Source: Tieghemostelium lacteum
Lineage: Eukaryota; Evosea; Eumycetozoa; Dictyosteliales; Raperosteliaceae
DNA: 64,000 nt
Assembly: GCA_001606155.1 (NCBI GenBank)
Contig: LODT01000048.1
Span: 62,001-126,000, forward strand
Direction of reading: 5' to 3'
Shown here: piece after piece, positions 48,925 through 60,917 of the stretch
Layout: each line of letters opens with the position of its first letter
How positions within the stretch are numbered: the first letter of the stretch is position 1
The notes under the pieces: generated by a model
Databases searched by the model: none
Seen by the model: the letters and a program-made list of their open reading frames with translations, nothing else
What the model was told of the DNA's origin: nothing
Program-made: the position numbers and the translations under genes

Positions 48925-49123
48925 TGTTACTATGATAAGTTATAATACATATAACATCATAGTATGAAGTATTAAAACCCTTTTAAATATAACAACGAAT
49001 TTGTAGAACAAACATTATTACACACACACAACAAACAAATATATTAAATTAAATAAACATTATTCTTATTTTATATAATTCTATTTATATATTATCTCTA
49101 GACTATTAGATATAATAGTTACA
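48925..49123 (+). repeat. 3' long terminal repeat of the fossil element
   Basis: It begins TGTTACTATG directly after the polypurine tract and ends ATAATAGTTACA, so the ends show the usual TG...CA. It is about 199 bases long and carries two AATAAA-like sites near 49045-49075. Confidence 0.75.
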
Positions 49124-49343
49124 AAATAGTAAGATATAATTATAGTTATAGGTATTTATTTTAAAAATAGATTCTTATTTGAAATTATTATGAATATTAA
49201 CTAAATTCTAAACTTTCAATCCTATCAACAATCAAATTTATTCAAAACACTTTACCAAATTTGGAAATAATGTATTGTTTTAAAATAAAAAAAAGGGGGA
49301 GGTATTAATAGCGTAAATTTTATTTATTACTATTAATTATTAA

Positions 49344-51307
49344 TTATGCTATATTTTTAATATTATTGTTAAGATTATTATTATTATTGGTATTAATTGG
49401 ATTATCTATAAAAACTATTTCACCCCAACCTGTTGAATCAATTTGTTCTAGTCTTGTTAGGACTTGTTCCATAGTTGGACGTGTTTGAGGGTTTTCAGCC
49501 CAACAATCGTGAATTAATTTTACAAAATCAGGAGGTGCTGATTTGGGAGTTGGAGGACGAAGTCCTTCTTTTCCAACAGCAAAAATGACTTGGAATGGAG
49601 GTAAACCAGCATAGGGATCCATTCTAGTTGCACACTCCCAAAGTACAATACCAAAACTGTAGACATCTGCCTTCTCCGTGTATCTCTGACTACGTAATAC
49701 CTCAGGTGCAGACCAACATGGTGTGCCACATGCAGTCATAGTAGCAGATTGTTCAATAGTCGACAAACCAAAATCAGCAACTTTAACTCTGTAATCAGAG
49801 TCAACGAGAAGATTATGACTTTTTAAATCACGATGTAGAATGACTGGACTACTATTGTGTAGGTATATTATACCTCTTGCTGCATCCATACACATTGCCA
49901 ATACCAAAGGCCATTGTAATTCCACTTTTTTGTTGTGTAATAGACTGTAGAGACTACCTCTCGACATGTATTCTGTGAATATACAAATCTCAGGTGTTGT
50001 AACTGACGATCCTAAATATTGAATAATATTAGGATGACGTAAACTCTTCATCAATTCAATCTCTCTCTGTATCTCTTTTTGTACAGTTTCATTAATATTA
50101 TGTGCTGGCAGTTTTTTTACTGCAATTTTTGAACCCCTCCAAAACCCTATAAAAACTTCACCAAAATTTCCTTTACCTATTCTTTCGCCTAATTTGATTT
50201 GTTTAATGTCAATTTCTTTGCCATCTCGTAGAATTTGGTAGCCTTTGTTATTAAGTTTCTTTTTAATGAATACAAATACTATAATGAATAAAATTATACC
50301 GGCTGTAATGGAACTTGCAATGATTACCCATTTTTTAATAAGATCTTGTTTGTTGTAATTTGGATTGTTATCCGCTGAACTTGAATGTGAATGGCCTGTA
50401 GTTGTGGTTGTAGTGGATACCGGTGGATTTGCCATGTAATAGAATTTCAATTCTACAAAAGATAGACAGAGTTGATTTTGTACGAGAAGTATATGAAATT
50501 CATTGACTCCTCCGTAATTGTAACCGGCGAAGCTGTTCATACCTTCTGAAGGCAATGGGAAGTTCATGGTATAGTTGGCATAACAGTTTCCACATGAACA
50601 ATCCACAGTCGGTACAATAGTCTGTAGAGTTCCCAATGTTGAGTTTTGAATGAGAAAATATAGTTCTAAACTGCTGTTTTGAACAGCATTACAATTGAAT
50701 TCTCCACTGAGTGTTACATCAATGGATTTAACACCGACAGCTTGTTGGGCATTGACTGGTAATGGATCTGTGAAATTACTTATTCCAGGTCCCCAGTTAC
50801 CTCTACCTCCATAACTACAAACAAAATTACCTGCATATGAATTACCTAATACATTACATTTCACTTTTGAACATAAACTCTTTCCACCAACCTAAAGTTT
50901 ATTTAAAACATTCACCAAATTATTTGAAAAATATATTGTGTGGTTAGGGGAGGGGTTGTATAAATGAAATAAAGTTAGTTTTAAAGATTTTGAGAAAAGA
51001 GATTTTATATAGAACTTACATAGAATATTGTAGTTGAGGCTGTATGCATTCCAACTGGTGTTGTTGTAGGTGGTGGTGTAGGAGGTGCATCAGATGATGA
51101 TGAATATGAATCGGAAGATGAAAATGAACCACCACTAGATTCTGAATTTGAATTTTCAGATTCTGTTATATATATTTGATTATTATTCTTATTATCTACA
51201 ATATCGTTATTGTATGTTATGGGAATAGGAACTGCATTGTACCCATTATTTAATAATACAGTAACTAACAAAAATACTATTATTATTAGAGTAGTAGTTG
51301 AATTCAT
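49344..51307 (-). CDS. DRK-like receptor kinase (tyrosine-kinase-like group)
   Basis: Exons 51307-51020 and 50891-49344 give about 611 residues. A signal peptide (LIIIVFLLVTVLLNNGYNA) starts right after MNSTTT, which is why I choose the Met at 51307 over an upstream non-ATG start. A Ser/Pro/Thr stalk leads to a Cys-containing ectodomain with several N-glycosylation sites, a transmembrane helix at about 284-305 (WVIIASSITAGIILFIIVFV), and a kinase domain from about 328: GKGNFGEVFIG, AVKKLP, HRDLKSHNLL, ADFGLS, GTPCWSAPEVL. The HRDLKSHN loop and overall form match the dictyostelid DRK kinases, which act as Ser/Thr kinases despite the TKL type. An Asn run ends the protein. The ligand is unknown. 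Confidence 0.9.
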
Positions 51308-51542
51308 TATTTCATTTGAAAGTGGTATTCTCCTTTTTACTAGGGTATTTATCAATTCCTGTCTATATAAGATTAATTTGAAAAAAAAAATAATAATCTT
51401 AAGGGAGTCTGATGAAAAAAAATCTGTGGAAAAGTTAAAAAAAAATGAAAAAATCCTTTACCCGTTTTTTTGATAAATTGTTCCGACAATCTTTAGTTTG
51501 GTGGTGTGAATTTGGGATATTGAAATATCAACTTAAATTTTT

Positions 51543-52598
51543 TTATTGTTGATTTGATTCTGGATTACTCCAAACTCGAATACTACCATCTTTAGATGAG
51601 GTGATAAATTGATTTTTTGAGGGATGAGAATGTACAGAGGTGATGGTGTCAGTGTGTCCTGGTAGTTGGTTTAGGATACTAGCATTAAGGTAATCCCATA
51701 TATATAGGCAATTGTCTTCTGATCCTGACAATATCATAGAGTCATCAAAATTAGTACAGGTATTGATTTTGTAGGTTTTGTTGTGGTGTCCTGTATACTC
51801 TTTTAGAATCTCACAGGAATCTCTATCAATGAGACGTATTTTGGAATCTGTTGAACTCACTAAGAAACATCTTTTATCTCGAGTTAATGTCATTGAGGAT
51901 ATAGGATACTCCTCTTGATCGATTGCTAATGTTCCTTCTTTTGCATCATAGATACGTATACAACCATCTACACTACTGGTTATAATTTGTTTCTCTATAA
52001 GTCCTTGTGTATCACATTTATGACCATGCCCACAAGAGTCTCCATGTACATGACCTTGTTTGACAGTACCCCTAGTCTCACTGATATACAATCCTGTTAT
52101 AGTATCCTCTGCATCATCTAAAACCTGAATTGGTTGATCATTTTTCGATCTCAAATCCCATACCTTCACCAATCTATCAGCACCACCTGTAAACAATAAT
52201 GTTCCATCACCATTTATAGCAACTGATGTTATTCTCTGTGTATGTGTTGTAGAATTGAAACGTCTTACAATTTCACCTTTTGAAACATCCCATTGATAAA
52301 TTTGTTTATCTGCAACTGAATATATATTTAGATTATCTCTTGTACTGACTAAATCAACTACTTCATATCCATGTCCTGTAAATGTATGAATTAGAATACC
52401 TTTATTCGGATTCCATAATTTAATAGTTTTATCTTGTGAACCACTTAAACAATAATTTCCATCAGCTTATTACATATTAATTAATAATCTAAATACTTCA
52501 ACCATTTCAAAGGCCTTTTGTTTAAACATACAATTATACTTTGTCACTAAAACAGAACCTTGATGGCTAAGTAATATTTTTGTGCACTCAATTTTCAT
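51543..52598 (-). CDS. WDR83/MORG1 WD40 protein
   Basis: Exons 52598-52532 and 52465-51543 give about 329 residues, seven WD40 blades. The start KILLSHQGSVLVTKYNSDG then NYCLSGSQDKTIKLWNPNKG, and GHGYEVVDLVS, match WDR83, a scaffold in ERK signalling and a component of spliceosomal C complexes. The first exon joins in phase as TAT AAT T plus CT. Compared with animal WDR83 there is an insertion at about residues 158-177 in blade 4, VKQGHVHGDSCGHGHKCD, rich in His and Cys. The final blade ends ITSSKDGSIRVWSNPESN. Identity is firm. Confidence 0.9.
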
Positions 52599-52913
52599 TT
52601 TTTTAGAAATAAATTAAAAAAATTATTTGAATTTTAATTTATTGTAATAGAGTTAAATATTAATCACATTAAATTTATTGGAATTTATTATCCCAATCAT
52701 CTATTATCTGGGTATAGACTATTAAAAAATATTAACAATTTCATTGAATTCTAACCCTGTATAGTCAATATGGAAAGTTTAAAATTAAATTATGGCAATA
52801 TGCATAACGGACAATTCTCTGCAATTCTTCAAACACGTAATTTACACCAAAATTGATTGCTATTTATAAAAAATTTTTTTACATAAATATGGTAAAGATC
52901 AGATATTTATTAA
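52599..52913. promoter_or_regulatory. Divergent promoter region (WDR83 / SDR 1)
   Basis: About 315 bases between divergent starts, A/T-rich, with a less A/T-rich patch around 52790-52860. No gene or RNA is seen. It must contain both promoters. Confidence 0.4.
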
Positions 52914-53813
52914 ATGTTAAATATTGTAAATAATAATAAAAAAGTTGTAATATTCACTGGTGCTACAGATGGTATTGGTAGAGAGACTATTAATTTATTG
53001 GCACAAGAAAGAGGGTTAAAATTGATATTGACTGCTAGAAATATTGAAAAGGGAAATAAAGTGGTTGAAGAACTGATTAGAGATTACCAATCCAAAAATG
53101 ATGAACTGGAGGTATCAGTGATGAAGATGGATATGTCATCTCTGGAATCTATAAGAGAATTTGTTAGAGATTTTAAAGCATTGAATATACCTCTTGATAC
53201 CCTAGTTTGTAATGCTGGTGTCATGCCATCAACATATCAAACTACCAAAGAAGGTTATGAATATAACTTTGGTATTAATCATTTAGGTACATTTTTACTA
53301 ACCTATTTGTTAGTTGATAAATTGAATCAATCTACATTTGGAGGTAACATTGTAATTGTAGCTTCAAAAATGCATATTAAAATCACTAAATTAGATATGG
53401 ATAATTTACAGTCTAATGAGAAGACATTTTCTTCAATTAACGATTACTATCGATCCAAACTCTTGAATGTTCTATTTGCAAAGGAACTTGACAAGAAACT
53501 TCGTGCCAGAGGATCTAATATCAAAGTTAATTCATTACATCCTGGATTTGCAGTCACAAGTTTAATTAAAGGATGGGGTTACCTTTTACAAAAATACATT
53601 GGACTTATGGCATTCATCTTTGGAAATACCCTAGATGAGATGGCAGATGGTATGGCAAGTCTCACTCTCAACAAGGCAAATGAAACTGGTAAATACTATT
53701 TCATTAAAAAAATTCAAGAAACCTCTAAATTCTCTAATACAGAAGGTCTTTCTGAACAATTGTGGACTAAAACCTGTGAATTACTTGCTTTACCACAAGA
53801 CTTACAATTATAA
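52914..53813 (+). CDS. Short-chain dehydrogenase/reductase, tandem copy 1
   Basis: Single-exon, 299 residues. Rossmann motif TGATDGIGRET (TGxxxGIG) with TARNIEKG, which favours NADP; NAGVMPS; and the active site with Ser in IVIVASKMH and YYRSK (YxxxK). The pattern FGINHLGTFLLTYLLVDKL resembles the retinol dehydrogenase/WWOX-like SDR class, so substrates are likely hydrophobic alcohols or carbonyls, but this is not specific. There is no membrane anchor. The next gene is a close copy (roughly four residues in five identical), from a tandem duplication. The Met at 52914 is followed by the shared NNNKKVVIFTGATDGIG. Confidence 0.88.
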   Translation: MLNIVNNNKKVVIFTGATDGIGRETINLLAQERGLKLILTARNIEKGNKVVEELIRDYQSKNDELEVSVMKMDMSSLESIREFVRDFKALNIPLDTLVCNAGVMPSTYQTTKEGYEYNFGINHLGTFLLTYLLVDKLNQSTFGGNIVIVASKMHIKITKLDMDNLQSNEKTFSSINDYYRSKLLNVLFAKELDKKLRARGSNIKVNSLHPGFAVTSLIKGWGYLLQKYIGLMAFIFGNTLDEMADGMASLTLNKANETGKYYFIKKIQETSKFSNTEGLSEQLWTKTCELLALPQDLQL

Positions 53814-54294
53814 ATAAACTAGTCAGTTTATCAAAAAAAATGTCTATTCAAAATTCTCAGGAAACTTGTTAGTGTATAAATGTTGTTTGTTAGTGGAGGT
53901 CTTACATCATATTGTTTGATATAGGATCATTCAACCATGTACAAAGTAGTTTGTTAAGAGTTAGAAATGTAATATCTATTATAATCCAATGGATATGGTG
54001 ATATAGATTTCCAAATTATAATTTAAAAGAGATAACAATGTGGTGTAGGGGTTATAAATAAATAATGAATAGATTTCCTGGTAATTCGCTAAAAAACCTG
54101 GTATATTCATTGAAATTTAAACCCCCACTTGTCGATTTGAAATGATAAAAATGTACATTTCAAATAATATCTACAATCCATATATACACGTAATTTACAC
54201 ATTGACGTAATCTATTGCATTTTTAAATTTTTTTTTAAATTATTGATTTTTTTAAAGATCGCAGGATAAAATTAAATTTAAAATATCTGCAGAA
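53814..54294. promoter_or_regulatory. Intergenic region between the tandem SDR genes
   Basis: About 480 bases. It does not obviously repeat the 5' flank of copy 1, so the duplication probably included little promoter sequence or the flank has diverged. Less A/T-rich around 53900-54130. No gene is seen. Confidence 0.4.
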
Positions 54295-55194
54295 ATGGAA
54301 CCTATAGTTAATAATAATAAAAAAGTTGTAATATTCACTGGTGCTACAGATGGTATTGGTAGAGAAACTATTAATGTACTAGCACAAGAAAGAGGTTTGA
54401 AATTGATATTGACTGCTAGAAATATTGAAAAGGGAAATAAAGTAGCAGAGGAATTGAATAGAGATTATAAAGCTAAAAACGATGAATTGGAAGTCAGTGT
54501 AATGAAGATGGATATGGCATCTCTGGAATCTATAAAAGAATTTGTTAGAGATTTTAAAGCATTAAATATACCTCTTGATACTCTAGTTTGTAATGCTGGT
54601 GTCATGCCATCAACATATCAAACTACCAAAGAAGGTTATGAACATACCTTTGGTATTAACCATCTAGGTACATTTTTATTAACCTACTCGTTAGTTGATA
54701 AACTTAATCAGTCTACATTTGGAGGTAACATTGTAATTGTAGCCTCTAGAATGCACTATAAAATTACAAAATTAGATATGGATCATTTACAGTCTAATGA
54801 GAAGACATTTTCCTATCAAAATGATTACTCAAGATCCAAACTCTGTAATGTACTGTTTGCAAAGGAATTAGATAAGAAACTTCGTGCTAGAGGTTCTAAT
54901 GTAAAAGTGAATTCTTTACATCCTGGATTTGCAGTTACAAGTTTAATTAGAGAATGGGGTTACTTTGCACAGAAAGTAGTTGGTGCAATGGCGTTTGTAT
55001 TTGGAAATAAACTGGAAGATATGGCAGAAGGTATGGCAAGTCTCACTCTCAACAAGGCAAATGAAACTGGTAAATACTATCAACTAAAAAGAATTGAAGA
55101 ACCATCTAAGTTATCTAGAAAAGAAGGTCTTTCTGAACAATTGTGGAACAAATCCTGTGAATTACTTGCTTTACCACAAGAACTAACTTTGTAA
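54295..55194 (+). CDS. Short-chain dehydrogenase/reductase, tandem copy 2
   Basis: Single-exon, 299 residues, the paralogue of the preceding gene with the same length. All catalytic motifs are kept: TGATDGIGRET, NAGVMPS, IVIVASRMH and YSRSK. Differences cluster in the substrate-binding part after the active site (REWGYFAQKVVGAMAFVFGN here), which could give a different specificity. The C-terminus LSEQLWNKSCELLALPQELT is shared. Both copies look intact, so the duplication has been kept for use, or is recent. Confidence 0.88.
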   Translation: MEPIVNNNKKVVIFTGATDGIGRETINVLAQERGLKLILTARNIEKGNKVAEELNRDYKAKNDELEVSVMKMDMASLESIKEFVRDFKALNIPLDTLVCNAGVMPSTYQTTKEGYEHTFGINHLGTFLLTYSLVDKLNQSTFGGNIVIVASRMHYKITKLDMDHLQSNEKTFSYQNDYSRSKLCNVLFAKELDKKLRARGSNVKVNSLHPGFAVTSLIREWGYFAQKVVGAMAFVFGNKLEDMAEGMASLTLNKANETGKYYQLKRIEEPSKLSRKEGLSEQLWNKSCELLALPQELTL

Positions 55195-55318
55195 ATAAAA
55201 ATATCTCTTTTTCTAAATTCCAACAGAAAACCGCGAAAATAATTTTTTTTTTATTTTTCTATTTGTTGATCTTACATTTCATTATTGTATTGTAGGAAAG
55301 TTGATTTCATCCCATCAG

Positions 55319-58300
55319 ATGAGTACTCAACAACCTTTAACAACATCTGATCTTTTCACTGCTCCGAATGCATCGTCAGTACCTATACCAGCAACTACTA
55401 CAACAACAGCAGTAATACCAAGTATCAATACAAAACCTCTAAAATCAAATACACAATCACTTAAAAAGTTTTTTGAACAAGTTGATAAAGAGCAATTGAC
55501 ATTGGATGAACTAGTAAATATATTATAGATCTATAGTAAAGATTTTAGGGAATTTATACTAATTTCATATATATGAATTATAGAAAGAATCAATTAAACC
55601 ATTTGAAAAAAAGTTAACTGAAGGATTGGAATCATATTCGGTACCTTTGGAAGCTAGTAAGAATGAGATATTAAAAGGAAAGATTACCATAAAGGGAAAT
55701 GAAATTACAATTGGTAAAAATGTTCAAGAGTATACATTGAAACTCAGTCAACAATTGAATTTAGATGAAATTATAACATTTATAATGATAAAGAGCTTTG
55801 GATTACTCAGTGAGCAAGGTGATTTAAATCAATATACCTTGGATATTACCAGAGAGTATTATGAAGAGAGAATATATTTGATAGAGACACTAGGTTGTTT
55901 TAGTAGAAAATCACTGGATTCTAAATCGAGGTATAGAGATTATCTGAAAAAGTTTTTAAAGGAAAATTGTTTGGGTGTTGAAAGTAAACTTTTGGAACAT
56001 TTAAAATCATTTCAATCGATAAAGATTCCAGCATTGTCAACTAGAGATTTAGTTGACCTTTATAAACTCTATCAACTGAAAGAACAGGTAGCAATTAGTG
56101 AGACTATATTCTCTATATTATGTTGTATGGAGATTAGTGATCAAAAGAGTGACTTGACTTTTGATAAGGTACTTCAACAACTAAAGAAACTGAATATGGG
56201 TGAATATGGATACGAAGTACTTGCTGATAGTGACCGTTGTAAACTACTCAAACAATATGAATATAATATCGTATTTATCATGTTACATCTCCTATCGGAT
56301 TGGAAAGAAGAAGTTCTCAGCAATACCATCAAATTAGTAAAAGACAAAAACTTACCAAAAAATGAATTCTTTGGATTCATTTTGGCAAGTGCTATTCTAA
56401 ATTTAGTGTCACTAGGTCACTTGGACGAGGAATTTGAAGCAGTTATAGCAAGCAATAAGAATCCTTATCACTATTTATCAAAAGTTCTGTGTTTTGAGTT
56501 TCCTTCCAATCATTCATTGATTGAAGGTTACTACGATTCACTTAATCGATTTTTTAAGGTATTCTTTGTGGTCTCTAGATATGGTGTCTCTGAAAGTGAT
56601 GCAGAGGATTTTGTAAATGTCTATTGTCAGTTTTTACAACAGGCTGATATGGAATATACAGTGGAATTCTGGAAAGAGAAATCTAAAATGCCTTTATATA
56701 ATATGGTTGTTGAACTATGTAAACAACATAAACCAATGAATTTATTGAAACTCTTAGAATCTTGTTGTTTAAAGGAAAATAGATATTTATGTCTAGATAT
56801 TTTCAATGAACTCATGTCAGTTGAGATCTCTAATCAAAAAGTCTCTGAAGAAATGTTAAGTGGAAAAATGGAGAAAAAGGCAGAGACTAAATATATGGCT
56901 AATATGACTGTAGATGGAATGTTTAGAGTAAATCAGATAAAAACAATTACCAAAGATTCCAATAGTGGTCAATTACTTTTACATTACAGTTTAATGGATT
57001 TCATTATTGATTTGGTAATTCAGAATAGAAACTATGGTCAATATAGTGAAGAGATATATCAATTGGCATTAAATATCTCCAGTAGATTAATTGCACAAAT
57101 GTCCAAGTTTGCAATAGATTATAATTTAAGTGGGCCAGAAAGAGAGGAACTAAATCAAAGAGTTATATATATGGTTAATATATTTCAAGAAAATAGAGTT
57201 TTGGAGATTTTAATTACTTTATATTATGGTAATTTGTCAACTAGTGTGCCATCGAGTTCATTGACAAACTCTATATTGAATGTCTTACAAGCATTCTCTA
57301 TAAAATTCCCACAAGAGATATTATTAGTTCTTGTAGATCGTGGTCTTTGGCAAACAAATGGAAAGCAAATGATTAGTAATTTCAAAAAGGGATCTTTAAC
57401 ATCCCTTTATGATATTGATAAATCTAGAGTTGGTAGTAATAGATATATACCAATTATATCGAGATCTAAGAACACCAATGACGACAGTGTACAATGTAAA
57501 AAGAAAGAGACACAGTATCAACATTCAGAGATTATCAATCAAATGTTTTTAAATATTGAAAAGGGACTATTGGATTCCATTCCCATTCAACAAGGTGAAT
57601 TAGATTACAATTGGAATAATTGTATAGATTCATTTTTGATTTGGCACTATAAGATCTTTTCAGACTATCTCTTAACTTCACAGGAATCTCTAGAGGGGTT
57701 AGTACAAAGTACATTTTCGGCATTCACACAAATTCTATCACAATCATTCTATCGTAATCTTCAAACTAAACCCAGAATGGATTTCATTATGAAAATGTTA
57801 AATCAATTTCTAATTGAAATTCTAGAAAACTTCTTTAAACTATTGTTAAACTATGAATCTATAGTGGACCCAAATAGCATTAGTAACAATGGAGATCAAC
57901 AACAACCACAGTTACAACCTACAACTGTATCTCTATATGACTTGGATAGAATGATTCAATGTCATATTGATTTGGTTTTATTAGCATTGAAATACATGTT
58001 AATAAATTACCCTGGTAAAGAAGATTGCAAAAAGATCTTTGATATATTTTTCAAAATGAATCAAAATGGAATCAGTGTCTATCAATTGATATTCCATCGT
58101 CTAGTTGACAGAGAATCTGATGAAATAGTAGAAAAATGTCTAGATCTATTGATAGTACTCAATAGAAATATATACGAATTCAAACAACAACAGCAACAAC
58201 AACAATTCACTCTATCAAGTTTCCCAAGAGAAGAAAAATTCATTAGTTTTCTAGTTACTAAAAGTGATTGTAAATCATTGGAACAAAAGAAATTTAGGTT

Positions 58301-58772
58301 ACTCTCAGATCTATTGTTACTAGGTCAATATGATTTCATTAATAGAGTACTGTCATCTGATGGAAATAAAGTTATTAAAAAACTGATATCTTTGGTAAAA
58401 GTCGAACAGAATGATGAGATATCTATGACAACTTACCAGTTCCTTGAGAGACTCTATCAGAGACTCTCTTATATCAACCAAGATGTAGTCAATGAACTTA
58501 ATAATGACAATGATCTTTGGAAGTCTATTGTCCTTCTAATAAGTCCATCTGATAATAATAATCTAGCAAATCTATTTAATAATCAATTGGAAAGATGTTA
58601 TTATTCTCTAAAGAAATCATCAACATTCTCAATACTCAGTAACATGATTCTTCATGATCTTCCACCAGTTAACACCACCTTTACCCAACAATTCAATAGT
58701 AAAATCAAAGATAATCTAATTAAATTCATTAGTAATAATTTAAAAAAACCTATAAAATTCGAACCTCAAGAC

Positions 58773-58839
<67 letters not shown>

Positions 58840-60818
58840 CAGATCCACAACAATTTATATCCTATTTCCAAATGATTAGTAATAGTTTATATATCTATCA
58901 TCAAAAGGATGAAAATAGAGATTTAATTAATTTTGCTGTATTGGAATGCAGTAAATCATTTTCAAAATTCTATAGTATACTATTGATGAGTAGTATGGCT
59001 TCTAAAGTTGCTGTTGATATATCTAAAGATGTTGGTGAACATGCCAATATTATACTAAAGACTTGCATGTCATTGGTTAAACCTGAAGATAGACAATTCC
59101 AAAATGACAATCAAAAACTTTTAAAATATCTCACATTTTCAAGTTCAGTTCTCATTCAATATCTACCTGAAAAATCTAGATTACTGGAATCATTGATTGA
59201 AACTAATTTCGCTATAATCAATAGTTATTTTAGTTTTCATTTGGATAGCACCTACACTGTAGAGAATTTCAAAATCTTTAGAAATGTAATTTCATCTCTA
59301 CAGTTTCTATTCAATAAGGTTGGGTATAGTAGTAACAGTTCATTGGGTTCTCTCAATTTGGAACAATTGAATAAGTGTATTTATACATTTAATCAAATAA
59401 TGGAAAGAGATGTCATTGAAGTAAATACACTAAAGTCATCTAATTCTCTAAGATTTCCAAGAGAATTAATCTATCAAGCCAGATCTCTATTACAAAGTGC
59501 TATAGAACATGTATCTAGTGAATTTGTATTGACTAGCAGTCTATTACCAAGTAATAATCTAAGATTACTTTTAGAGCATTTAGATTATGCATTTAGTATC
59601 AATTCAGAAGCAGGTATAATCAGTATACTGAATCTATTCACTTCATTTACAAGTCACCATTTCCTATCTGATTCTTTACTAAATAGTGGTATATTAACTG
59701 TAATTACAAAATATCTCTCTAGTTGCACTGGACAGAACCTATATGAAGCATTTATACCATCACCTGAAGGTATAGGAAGAGAAGTTGAAAACCCACTATT
59801 TAACATTTACTATCATATCATAAAGTTCTTGACATGTTGTTCTAGCTCCTTTTCAACATCTGAAAAGTATCAATATGATTTGGTGATATTCTTCCTTGGA
59901 AACAAGGATATTCTATTCCAATCCACTCACCATTTTATTGAAAGTCATGGTCATATAGCTCAATCTGAAAAGACACTGAAATTGATGGAATCTATAACTA
60001 GACTCTTTCGAACATTATCTACTTTGACTAGAAGATACTATATTGATCAACAACCACTATTCAGTCACTTGGCATCACATGTCTATAGAGTAACACTATT
60101 GATAATAACCCTCTTCCACAGTAACAATAATGAACTTACCGTCCTATTTCCACCAAAATCCAAAGATGAAAAACTCTCAATCCTCCAGACTGTACGTGAC
60201 ATTTCATCTACTTCCATGTCTAAATATAAATTACAAGTTGAAAAGACATTGATTGATATCCTCAGTGGATGTTTATCAGTTCTATTGAATATCTTCCCAT
60301 TCATTAAAGAGAATTCAGAATTTGTTCCAGTAAATGTACTCTATTCTGATGTTGCAAGTTTTGCTACATTTAATCTCATCAATCAGAATCTATTAGCCAA
60401 GTATATTCAATTATTTACAGCAACAAACCAACCAAAATCCTCTACTACCTCTGTTGCTGCATTAAGTAGTTCTGCAACTGTATTGGCAAGTACATCAACA
60501 GCCAGTACAGTTCCAATTGGAGTTGAACTATCCAGTGTTGTAAATACCGATTCATTCAAAAAAACATTTATTCAGATATTTGAAATGAATTCCATGTTAT
60601 TGTACAATTACACTATTCACTATCAAATTAAAGATTTTGAAGCTTTCCTCTCCAATATCAATCAAATTAAATCACAAATCTATAAATCACCAAACGCACT
60701 ACTCAATCAATCCTCTCCAAATCTAAAATCACAGAGACTCTCATCAGATTCTCAACCTCCTGAAAATATTTTAAATTTAATTTTATTGAATTTCGATACA
60801 CTAAAACAATTAAAATAA
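55319..60818 (+). CDS. Nucleoporin NUP188
   Basis: Inner-ring scaffold nucleoporin. Exons 55319-55513 and 55584-60818 give about 1809 residues, close to human NUP188 (1749). The N-terminal 50 residues are Thr/Pro-rich. Family resemblance is seen at ITREYYEERIYLIETLGC (human YYYEERTCIL) and in the all-helical HEAT-like solenoid through to HFIESHGHIAQSEKTLKLME. Poly-Gln (about residue 900) and poly-Asn (about residue 1090) runs interrupt the solenoid. NUP205 is the alternative, but the start and the C-terminal helices fit NUP188 better. The ATG at 55319 is the first in frame; an AG at 55294 suggests an intron in the leader. Confidence 0.75.
58771..58834 (+). repeat. AAT microsatellite coding for Asn
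   Basis: About 21 uninterrupted AAT triplets in the NUP188 gene, read as poly-Asn in a solenoid loop. Longer and purer than the run in UBE2O, so it is likely to vary in length between strains. Confidence 0.9.
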
Positions 60819-60917
60819 ATTAGTATAAATTATAATAAAATTGAATAAAATCATTACCTGATTTTTTATTTAATATCTATTATAAGAAAAAGTTCATTGG
60901 TCGTTGTGGTTTGTTCA

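Larger units (their letters stand above)
45782..49123 (+). mobile_element. Ty3/gypsy-type LTR retrotransposon fossil
   Basis: Recognisable parts, left to right: a remnant of the 5' LTR tail (to 45871), preceded by an inverted copy of that same tail; a primer-binding-like site starting TGGCGTCGACTGC at 45874; a short gag-like start (about 45957-46160); a trace that resembles the RNase H core (about 46230-46270); the integrase core and its C-terminal part (about 46600-47460); an unassigned coding-like stretch (about 47640-48750); a polypurine tract (48912-48923); and a 199-base 3' LTR. It is broken, with of the order of ten breaks and no visible reverse transcriptase. No target-site duplication is evident. 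The LTR tails agree closely but over too few bases to date it; moderately recent is a guess. Confidence 0.8.

Noticed and set aside
45782-49123. A Ginger/Tdd-4-type DNA transposon (integrase-like transposase with terminal inverted repeats)
   Set aside because: The right end has a polypurine tract followed by a TG...CA repeat, and the left end has a TGG-starting primer-binding-like site just after the LTR tail. Both point to an LTR element; the inverted appearance comes from one extra inverted LTR tail.
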